A stretch of 12,236 bases of DNA from Solobacterium sp. (GTDB taxonomy: Bacteria; Bacillota_I; Bacilli_A; Erysipelotrichales; Erysipelotrichaceae). The position numbers and the translations under genes are program-made. The notes beneath the pieces were generated by a model, which was not told the origin of the DNA, did no database searches, and worked only from the letters and a program-made list of their open reading frames with translations. This document shows, piece by piece, positions 6,597 through 12,236 of this stretch. The stretch is from positions 1 to 12,236 of the forward strand of contig JABZMB010000040.1 of the NCBI GenBank assembly GCA_015256455.1. Reading direction: 5' to 3'. Each line of letters starts with the position of its first letter. The stretch's first letter is position 1.

Positions 6597-8185
6597 ATTC
6601 CTTATTTTATTTACATAAGCGCATTTTAATAAATGGATTTAAGCGTTCGATGCGAAAGCCCGCTTTTGTGTTAATGTTAATTGCTACGATTGCTTATTTT
6701 GCCTTGATATTATCTGGGTATAAGGGTTTATTTCAAAAAATAGGTATTACGGATGCGTCTGAATATATAGTATTGTTCATGTTATTACAGCTCTATTTAG
6801 GCGTTCCAGGACTCATTCAATACTTTAAGAGAAAAGGCCTTATATTCCGTAAAGCAGATGTTCAATTTGTTTTCCAATCACCAATCCATCCAAAATTAAT
6901 TCTGTTGTTTAGCGGTCTTAGAAGTGTTGTTATTTCATCAATCTTCTTTATTGTTTTATGTGTTTTTGGATGTATTTTATATCCAAGCTACACGTTACAG
7001 TTTGTGATGTATGCAGCAATTTATCTAACATTTGATTTCTTTATTGAAATGAGTTTGGTTATCTTATGCTATGGCAATGAAACAATTCCAAATCATTTGA
7101 TACGTTTTGTATCCTATATTTTGTATGTGTTGTTAGGTGCTTTGGCTATTGGTTTCTTGTTAGTCGTGTTAGATCAAGGATTTCATATTTCAATTCTTGT
7201 TAAGTATCTACAGTCTCCATTTATTAAGTTGTTTCCACTGTTTGGTTGGAGTATTGGCTTACTACAATGGATTTTCTATGGCTATCACTGGAGTAATGTT
7301 GTAGGTACTGTGTTATTTATAATTTCTGCACTAATACTACCAATTCTTGCATATAAATCCAAATGTGAAGGAGCTTACTTTGAAGAGGCGGAACAATTCT
7401 CTGATGAGTACGAACAAGCAATAGAGAAAGCTAAATCGGGTGATGTCGCAATTGTAGGAGCTAAGCCTAAGAAGTACATGAAAGCTTCTATAAAATATAA
7501 AGGATATTATGCAAAGGCAATCTTCTATCGCCAATTATTAGAATATAAAAAGAATCGATTCTTCATTTTCTCTGTGCGTTCATTCTTATTCTTATTGGGT
7601 GGTATAATACTTTATTTCTTATCTCATGACATTCGTTTTATGAGAGATATCATGCATGTTCGTTTATTTGTGATTCCAATAATCGTTACGTATTTTATTA
7701 CGTTTTTTGGAATAGTGCGTTCAAAATGGATGAAGGAATTACAGAATTACTATACGTTCTTACTTCCTGATTCAAAGATTCATAAAACATGGAATGCAAC
7801 AAAAATTGAACATATTAAAGCTTTTGTGGATACGATGCTAATTGCGATTGTTGGTGGTGCAGCTTTAGATTTGTCACCTCTACAAATACTTTTAACAGGG
7901 TTAGTAGGTGTCAGTGTTAATGCAAGTCGTATTTATATTAATATGATGGTGCAGACGATTATTTCACCTGCAATTGGTGATTTTAAGGTATTCGTACAGT
8001 TTATTGATATGTTTCTGATGTTAATTAGTACAGCTGCTTCTGTATTTGTTGCAGTAGTATCTATGATATTCTTTAACAATCCAGAAGCTGCATTCTTAGG
8101 CTTGATAATCACAAGTTGTATAATGGCAATTATTGCATTCTTCTTATCATCATTTGCGTTTGAAAAGATGGAAGTGGTTGAATAA
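6593..8185 (+). CDS. Large ABC exporter permease (putative ABC-2 type)
   Basis: This 530-aa polytopic protein has about 11-12 hydrophobic segments in two halves. The first half spans about residues 23-254 and the second 322-523, separated by a polar, charged cytoplasmic stretch (about 255-320) rich in E and K. The arrangement suggests two fused six-helix permease domains, so one copy might replace a permease dimer. I believe it belongs to the putative ABC exporter family (Pfam ABC_export), but this is from general similarity. The substrate is unknown. It starts at the ATGA overlap with the ATPase stop, with GGAG at 6581-6584, so the two are translationally coupled. The EcsB family is shorter and a weaker alternative. 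Confidence 0.9.
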   Translation: MNSLFYLHKRILINGFKRSMRKPAFVLMLIATIAYFALILSGYKGLFQKIGITDASEYIVLFMLLQLYLGVPGLIQYFKRKGLIFRKADVQFVFQSPIHPKLILLFSGLRSVVISSIFFIVLCVFGCILYPSYTLQFVMYAAIYLTFDFFIEMSLVILCYGNETIPNHLIRFVSYILYVLLGALAIGFLLVVLDQGFHISILVKYLQSPFIKLFPLFGWSIGLLQWIFYGYHWSNVVGTVLFIISALILPILAYKSKCEGAYFEEAEQFSDEYEQAIEKAKSGDVAIVGAKPKKYMKASIKYKGYYAKAIFYRQLLEYKKNRFFIFSVRSFLFLLGGIILYFLSHDIRFMRDIMHVRLFVIPIIVTYFITFFGIVRSKWMKELQNYYTFLLPDSKIHKTWNATKIEHIKAFVDTMLIAIVGGAALDLSPLQILLTGLVGVSVNASRIYINMMVQTIISPAIGDFKVFVQFIDMFLMLISTAASVFVAVVSMIFFNNPEAAFLGLIITSCIMAIIAFFLSSFAFEKMEVVE

Positions 8186-8189
8186 GGAG

Positions 8190-8208
8190 TTTATAAAGAT
8201 TTTATAAA
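8190..8208 (+). repeat. AT-only inverted repeat after the ABC operon
   Basis: TTTATAAA (8190-8197) repeats at 8201-8208 with GAT between, so the arms can pair. With no G-C pair in the stem it would be a weak hairpin, and no U run follows directly. It may contribute to ending the operon transcript, but it is not a convincing intrinsic terminator. Confidence 0.35.
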
Positions 8209-8245
8209 ATATAAATTTTGCCCTATTTCTTTTCAAAATATTGCA

Positions 8246-8254
8246 TGATATAAT
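8246..8254 (+). promoter_or_regulatory. Extended -10 promoter of spx
   Basis: TG-a-TATAAT at 8246-8254 is a perfect extended -10. No strong -35 is visible 16-18 bp upstream (the region is TTTCTT-like). Transcription would start near 8261, leaving a leader of about 14 nt that is essentially the ribosome site. Confidence 0.65.
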
Positions 8255-8262
8255 CACTAAAC

Positions 8263-8268
8263 AGGAGG
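8263..8268 (+). promoter_or_regulatory. Ribosome-binding site that decides the spx start
   Basis: AGGAGG at 8263-8268 abuts the ATG at 8269 (0-nt spacing, unusable) but lies 6 nt before the second ATG at 8275. The second ATG is therefore the likely start and gives MIVVYTSPGC, which aligns with the Spx N-terminus. Confidence 0.8.
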
Positions 8269-8274
8269 ATGATT

Positions 8275-8721
8275 ATGATAGTTGTATACACATCTCCAGG
8301 ATGTGCAAGTTGCCGTAAAGTTAAACAATGGTTAAAAGATCGTAATCTTCCATTTATAGAGAAGAACATCTTTAAAACATTGTTAAATGATAACGAAATA
8401 AAGCACCTATTGATGAGAAGTGAAAATGGTAGTGATGATATCATCTCCAAGCGTTCTAAAATTATTCAAGAATCTAATGTTGATATCGATTCAATGAAGA
8501 CAGATGAATTAATCACTTTTATCAAGCGTAATCCTAGTGTATTAAAACGCCCAATCATTTTGAGTGAGAATAACTTCCAAGTCGGCTATGACGAAGAAGA
8601 AATCGGTGTATTTGTACCGGTAGAATTACGTCGTTTGGCGGATCATAGTTGTAATGAAACCTGCCCGAATTTCAAAGCTTGTCAAACAATGCAAACAGCA
8701 TTTCAGAAAGAAGTCCATTAG
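8275..8721 (+). CDS. spx: Spx-family transcriptional regulator with cysteine-containing C-terminal extension
   Basis: Spx binds the C-terminal domain of the RNA polymerase alpha subunit and redirects transcription during thiol stress. This 148-aa protein aligns without gaps, from memory, over Bacillus Spx residues 1-110. It has the redox CxxC (C10, C13), G52 in ENGSDDIISKRSK (needed for alpha-CTD contact) and R92 in the KRPI motif, and it also shares QVGYDEEEI (102-110). Those residues favour Spx over ArsC-type reductases. Bacillus Spx ends at about 131 residues with LAN. This protein continues to 148, adds H124, C126, C130 and C136, and ends in EVH. The single-gene unit is bounded by its own promoter and terminator. 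The start was chosen by ribosome-site spacing. Confidence 0.93.
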   Translation: MIVVYTSPGCASCRKVKQWLKDRNLPFIEKNIFKTLLNDNEIKHLLMRSENGSDDIISKRSKIIQESNVDIDSMKTDELITFIKRNPSVLKRPIILSENNFQVGYDEEEIGVFVPVELRRLADHSCNETCPNFKACQTMQTAFQKEVH

Positions 8722-8731
8722 GACTTCTTTT
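8707..8731 (+). terminator. Intrinsic terminator after spx
   Basis: A perfect 10-bp stem, AAAGAAGTCC (8707-8716) with GGACTTCTTT (8721-8730), surrounds an ATTA loop and has a short T run (8728-8731). The spx stop TAG (8719-8721) falls in the loop and the first base of the right arm. The mnmA -10 box begins only 5 nt after the hairpin. Confidence 0.78.
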
Positions 8732-8735
8732 GTTG

Positions 8736-8741
8736 TATAAT
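8736..8741 (+). promoter_or_regulatory. -10 box TATAAT directly before mnmA
   Basis: TATAAT lies exactly 7 nt before the mnmA ATG (8749), so transcription would start at about the A of the ATG. The region that should hold the -35 box (about 8712-8719) is the spx terminator stem and loop and has no TTGACA-like hexamer. No Shine-Dalgarno sequence is present. Confidence 0.55.
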
Positions 8742-8748
8742 AAGCAGT

Positions 8749-9900
8749 ATGAAAAAAGTACTCGTAGGTTTATCAGGTGGTGTAGATAGCGCCGTCGCAG
8801 CATATTTATTACAACAGCAAGGTTATGATGTGACCTGTGCTTTTATGCGTAACTGGGATTCCGTCGCAAATGAAGATTTTAGTGGAAATCCAACGTTATA
8901 TGATCCAGTATGCCCACAAGAAGCTGACTATAAGGATGCGGCTGATGTAGCTAGTAAGTTGGGTTTAGAACTTTTACGTATCGATTTTATTAAGGAATAT
9001 TGGGATGATGTCTTTCAAACATTTATTGACGAATATAAGTTAGGCAGGACACCAAATCCAGATATTTTGTGTAATCGTTATATTAAGTTTGATAGTTTTA
9101 TGAAGTTTGCAAATGAAAAGGGATTTGATACTGTTGCAACGGGTCACTATGTAAGACTTGGTGAAGAAGGTGACCATCATGTTTTATGTAAAGCAGTTGA
9201 TCATAATAAAGACCAGTCATACTTTTTAACAGAGATTCGTCGTGAAGTATTAGAACACGTTTTATTCCCACTTGGTGAAATTGAAAAGCCTGAAGTTCGC
9301 CGCATAGCGGAAGAACTTGGTTTATCGATTGCTAAAAAGAAGGATTCTACTGGTATTTGTTTTATTGGAGAGCGTCACTTCCGTGAGTTCCTCAGTAATT
9401 ATCTTCCAATGAAATCTGGGGATATTATCGATGTAACAACTAAACAGAAAGTAGGTACACATCAAGGTGTTATGTACTATACCATCGGTCAAAGAAAAGG
9501 GTTAGATATTGGTGGTATTGGACCTTTCTTTGTGGTAGGAAAAGATGTATTCAAAAACGAACTATATGTTGTTGATTCTCGCCATCAAGACTTGTTATAT
9601 GCTACATCATGCTTGGTGACGGGTGTAAACTGGCTAGCTGATCGTACATTACCATTACAATGTCATGCGAAGTTTAGATATCGTCAAGCGGATAATGATG
9701 TAGAACTTGTAGTAAATAAGGATGGTACTTTAACTGCTTTATTCCCTGAGGGTATTCGTAGTATTACTCCTGGACAAGAGGCTGTATTCTACGATGGTGA
9801 TGTAATGTTTGTTGGAGGTAAGATTGAGAAAGTCTTTAAAGATGGGGTCGATCTTATGGAACACGTAAAATCACTTGTACATCCTGATACAGATAAATAA
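8749..9900 (+). CDS. mnmA: tRNA-specific 2-thiouridylase MnmA
   Basis: MnmA adenylates U34 of tRNA-Lys, -Glu and -Gln and replaces O2 with sulfur, making the s2U of mnm5s2U-type wobble bases. This 383-aa protein has the ATP-pyrophosphatase PP-loop GLSGGVDS at residues 7-14. The two catalytic cysteines are C108 (in NPDILCNRYIKF) and C204 (in GICFIGE), and ATGHY lies at 130-134. The length is somewhat above the usual 360-370 but normal for Bacillota. The start is fixed by the standard MKKVLVGLSGG N-terminus, although no ribosome site precedes it and a TATAAT lies 7 nt upstream. No cysteine desulfurase sulfur donor is in the window. recD2 follows after 8 nt, as one unit; Bacillus has the same genes nearby. 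Confidence 0.97.
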   Translation: MKKVLVGLSGGVDSAVAAYLLQQQGYDVTCAFMRNWDSVANEDFSGNPTLYDPVCPQEADYKDAADVASKLGLELLRIDFIKEYWDDVFQTFIDEYKLGRTPNPDILCNRYIKFDSFMKFANEKGFDTVATGHYVRLGEEGDHHVLCKAVDHNKDQSYFLTEIRREVLEHVLFPLGEIEKPEVRRIAEELGLSIAKKKDSTGICFIGERHFREFLSNYLPMKSGDIIDVTTKQKVGTHQGVMYYTIGQRKGLDIGGIGPFFVVGKDVFKNELYVVDSRHQDLLYATSCLVTGVNWLADRTLPLQCHAKFRYRQADNDVELVVNKDGTLTALFPEGIRSITPGQEAVFYDGDVMFVGGKIEKVFKDGVDLMEHVKSLVHPDTDK

Positions 9901-9908
9901 GGAGATTC

Positions 9909-12101
9909 ATGGACGATTCATTGATTACGTTAACAGGTAAATTCACATATATTCTCTTCCGTAACGAAGGGAATTTTTATACTGCTGCGAAGTTTGAAGT
10001 CAATGATGAAAAGGGAAGAGTTATATCTGTAACTGGTAATATTCCAGAGCTTGTGACAGGTATACAGTATCGTATCAATGGAAATTATATTGAACATCCA
10101 CGTTATGGTATGCAGTTTCAGATACAGACATTAGCCAAGCTATTACCGACCGAAAAGGATGGTGTTGTACGCTATTTATCTGGAGTAAATTTCCATGGTA
10201 TTGGCAAAAAGACAGCTGAGAAAATTGTAGAAACATTAGGTGAAGACTGTTTATCGTTGATACGTGAAGATAGTTCTCTATTAGAAAAAATGGCAGAACT
10301 ATCTAAGCGCCAAATCAATGTCATCATCGAAGGTTTGCAAATTGATAATGGGATGGAAGAACTTGCGAAATTTCTAAACATTCATGGTTTAAGTCAAAGA
10401 AATCTTGCTAAGATTACACGTATCTATGGCAAAGAAGCATTAAGTAAATTAAATGAAAATCCATATCGATTAATTGAAGAAGTAGATGGTTTTGGTTTTA
10501 AAACGGCAGATAAGATAGGTAAAAGTTTAGGTATTAGCGATACTGATCATCGACGTTTATACGCACTTCTTATTTCGCTTGTGAGTGATTTATGTATGCG
10601 TGATGGTAATAGTTATGTACGGCTTGAAACATTAGAGACTGTATTCTTTAAAGAACTAGGTTCTTTAAGCTGTGATTTTGAAGCGATATTTGATGAAGCA
10701 ATCCTCAAACATCAACTCTATCGTGAAGAGAATCGTGTATTCCCAATCGCACAGTATGATGCAGAAATCGGTATCGCTAGATTTTTAGCAGAGTTTCCAT
10801 ATCAATTCATGGACCCTTATGATCCTAAATTATTACTTTCTTATCTAGAAAATATACAAGAACATCTAGGTATCACGTATGATGAAACACAGATTCAAGC
10901 GATAGAAGTCTTCTTTGAAAGACCATTTATGATAATGACCGGCGGTCCTGGTACTGGTAAAACGACAGTCGTAAATGCGATGATTAAGTTATTTAAACTG
11001 ATGTATCCATCATCGTCAATTATCTGTGCTGCACCAACTGGTAGAGCCGCAAAACGATTAGCTGAAGTAAGTGGTGTTAATGCAACTACAATTCACTCCT
11101 TATTACAATGGGACCTTGAAACAAATACGTTTGGGAAAAATGAGGATGAGCCTATCTTGGCAGATTTATTAATTATTGATGAGTTCTCGATGGTCGATAA
11201 CTGGTTGTTCTATAATTTGTTACTAGCAAGTAAAAGAATTAAAAAGATCTGTATTATCGGTGATAAAGATCAGCTACCAAGTGTCGGTCCAGGATGCGTG
11301 TTGCGTGATTTAATGCAATCAAATGAATTCTCGGTAATTGAATTAAAACACATTTACCGTCAACAATCTGATAGCGATGTCATTAATTTAGCGCATGCAA
11401 TCAACACAGGTAATGTAACGTTCGAAAACTATCATCACGATGTGAAATTCTTTGCATGCATGCCTGAAGAGATTCGTCGTAATATTTTAATGATGGTTGA
11501 TGATGCTTTACAAAAGGGATACTACATCGATGATATTCAGATATTATCTCCAATGTATGCAGGTGTAGCAGGAATAGATTATCTAAATAATGCACTTCAA
11601 GAATCATTTAATCCACCATCTAAGAATAAAGCAGAAGTTAAATCAGGATATATAACTTTCCGTGAGGGTGATAAAATTTTACAGTTAAAGAACCAACCTG
11701 ATGACGATGTGTACAATGGGGATATAGGTGTTTTAGTAGAAATCATTGACGCAAAGCATGCGGAAGATCATAAAACAACCATTATCTGTCAGTTTGGTGA
11801 AATCATTGTTGCGTATAAACCAGAAAACTGGATTAATATTACACTAGCATACTGTATCAGTGTGCACAAATCACAGGGTAGTGAATATCCAATTGTTATC
11901 ATGCCTATTATTCGCAGACATGCGGGCATGTTACAACGAAAATTGATATATACAGCTGTCACAAGAGCACGTAAAGCATTAATCATATTAGGAGAATTAG
12001 ACGCGTTTAAGCGTGGTATTCAAGTGTTGGAGCTTCATCCTCGTGAGACAACTCTAACCCAAAAAATACAACAGTTTGTAAATGGTGATTATGGATTTTA
12101 A
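9909..12101 (+). CDS. recD2: RecD2-type ATP-dependent 5'-3' DNA helicase
   Basis: RecD2 is a superfamily 1B helicase that works outside RecBCD and contributes to DNA repair and replication-fork integrity. This 730-aa protein has the long N-terminal region typical of RecD2. That region includes helix-hairpin-helix-like patches GIGKKTAEKI (97-106) and GFGFKTADKIG (194-204). Helicase motifs are Walker A GGPGTGKT (345-352), PTGRAAKRL (376-384), Walker B LIIDEFSM (421-428), GDKDQLPSVGPG (451-462), VHKSQGSEY (652-660) and YTAVTRAR (681-688). It is intact and of usual length. AAGGAG at 9899-9904 overlaps the mnmA stop and lies 4 nt before the ATG, so it is co-transcribed with mnmA. No recB or recC is present nearby. 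Confidence 0.97.
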   Translation: MDDSLITLTGKFTYILFRNEGNFYTAAKFEVNDEKGRVISVTGNIPELVTGIQYRINGNYIEHPRYGMQFQIQTLAKLLPTEKDGVVRYLSGVNFHGIGKKTAEKIVETLGEDCLSLIREDSSLLEKMAELSKRQINVIIEGLQIDNGMEELAKFLNIHGLSQRNLAKITRIYGKEALSKLNENPYRLIEEVDGFGFKTADKIGKSLGISDTDHRRLYALLISLVSDLCMRDGNSYVRLETLETVFFKELGSLSCDFEAIFDEAILKHQLYREENRVFPIAQYDAEIGIARFLAEFPYQFMDPYDPKLLLSYLENIQEHLGITYDETQIQAIEVFFERPFMIMTGGPGTGKTTVVNAMIKLFKLMYPSSSIICAAPTGRAAKRLAEVSGVNATTIHSLLQWDLETNTFGKNEDEPILADLLIIDEFSMVDNWLFYNLLLASKRIKKICIIGDKDQLPSVGPGCVLRDLMQSNEFSVIELKHIYRQQSDSDVINLAHAINTGNVTFENYHHDVKFFACMPEEIRRNILMMVDDALQKGYYIDDIQILSPMYAGVAGIDYLNNALQESFNPPSKNKAEVKSGYITFREGDKILQLKNQPDDDVYNGDIGVLVEIIDAKHAEDHKTTIICQFGEIIVAYKPENWINITLAYCISVHKSQGSEYPIVIMPIIRRHAGMLQRKLIYTAVTRARKALIILGELDAFKRGIQVLELHPRETTLTQKIQQFVNGDYGF

Positions 12102-12124
12102 AAGGTGAGATTTTTCTCACCTTT
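12101..12124. terminator. Bidirectional terminator between recD2 and the convergent partial gene
   Basis: AAAGGTGAGA (12101-12110) pairs perfectly with TCTCACCTTT (12115-12124) around TTTT. On the plus strand a pyrimidine-rich tract (CTTCTTTTTTC) follows. On the minus strand TTTTAAAAT follows. The last base of the recD2 stop (12099-12101) and the whole stop of the opposing gene (12117-12119) lie in the stem. Confidence 0.85.
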
Positions 12125-12236
12125 CTTCTTTTTTCTTAAATGAATCTTTGACTTTGTTAAATTGTTCTTGGAGTTTTGAAATATAGTCACTTGCGAGTAA
12201 GTTACTACTATTGGAAATCATATTACCAACTAAACG
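12117..12236 (-). CDS. C-terminal end of an unidentified protein (partial)
   Basis: Reading leftward from the window edge, one minus-strand frame stays open for 39 codons and ends at a TGA (complement of 12117-12119). The translated tail includes MISNSSNLLASDYISKLQEQ and then NKVKDSFKKKEER. It is polar, probably helical, and ends in a strongly basic and charged run. The start and most of the gene are outside the window. I do not recognise the family from this fragment. The hairpin placed exactly at its stop, and the convergent arrangement with recD2, support it as a real gene end. Confidence 0.6.
   Translation of the reverse strand, partial: RLVGNMISNSSNLLASDYISKLQEQFNKVKDSFKKKEER

Noticed and set aside
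8184..8189. AAGGAG immediately after the ABC permease stop
   Set aside because: It looks like a ribosome site, but no ATG, GTG or TTG follows within a useful distance and the frames close quickly. It may be a remnant or chance.
8190..8208. TTTATAAA inverted repeat as a terminator
   Set aside because: The stem has no G-C pair and no U run directly follows, so I list it only as a weak repeat.
8269..8274. Spx start at the first ATG (8269)
   Set aside because: It directly abuts AGGAGG with no spacer. ATG 8275 has a 6-nt spacer and matches the Spx family start.
1..12236. Defence island, prophage, transposon, CRISPR array or biosynthetic cluster
   Set aside because: No integrase, transposase, direct-repeat array, restriction or toxin gene, or modular enzyme is visible. 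The content is housekeeping with intact genes and even composition.

Overview
The window is a gene-dense, AT-rich stretch of a low-GC Gram-positive (Bacillota) chromosome. The evidence is AAGGAG-type ribosome sites, a T-box leader on a tryptophanyl-tRNA synthetase gene, Spx, YitT, a DUF1461 membrane protein, and a mnmA-recD2 pair like the mnmA/recD2 neighbourhood of Bacillus. TGG encodes Trp and TGA is used as a stop, so this is not a mollicute recoded genome. An Erysipelotrichia-like lineage is my best guess, but the sequence alone does not prove it. I see no mobile element, CRISPR array, rRNA or tRNA.

Layout. Unit 1 (35-2795, +) is an overlapping four-gene run: an HD-domain phosphohydrolase, the RdgB/HAM1 (d)ITP/XTP pyrophosphatase, a DUF1461 membrane protein and the TrmL wobble 2'-O-methyltransferase. 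Unit 2 (2856-3509, +) has its own promoter and encodes a 61-aa one-helix membrane protein and RidA with an unusual cysteine-rich tail; it ends in a terminator. Unit 3 (3579-4457, +) is a YitT-family membrane protein. Unit 4 (5506-4517, -) is trpS behind a Trp-specific T-box riboswitch, converging on yitT with back-to-back terminators. Unit 5 (5883-8185, +), divergent from trpS, is an ABC ATPase plus a large multi-span exporter permease. Unit 6 (8275-8721, +) is an Spx regulator with a cysteine-containing C-terminal extension. Unit 7 (8749-12101, +) is mnmA and recD2. Unit 8 (12236-12117, -) is the C-terminal end of an unidentified protein that shares a bidirectional terminator with recD2.

How the genes work together. 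Most are housekeeping genes for nucleotide-pool cleaning (HD protein, RdgB), anticodon wobble-base modification (TrmL, MnmA), tryptophan charging (TrpS), reactive-metabolite removal (RidA), thiol-stress transcription control (Spx) and DNA helicase repair (RecD2).

No obviously new multi-gene system (defence, secretion or biosynthesis) is present. The points most worth a second look are: two genes with TATAAT exactly 7 nt before the ATG and no Shine-Dalgarno sequence (candidate leaderless mRNAs); cysteine clusters appended to both RidA and Spx; a compact T-box leader; and terminator hairpins that contain the stop codon of the upstream gene at nearly every transcription-unit end.
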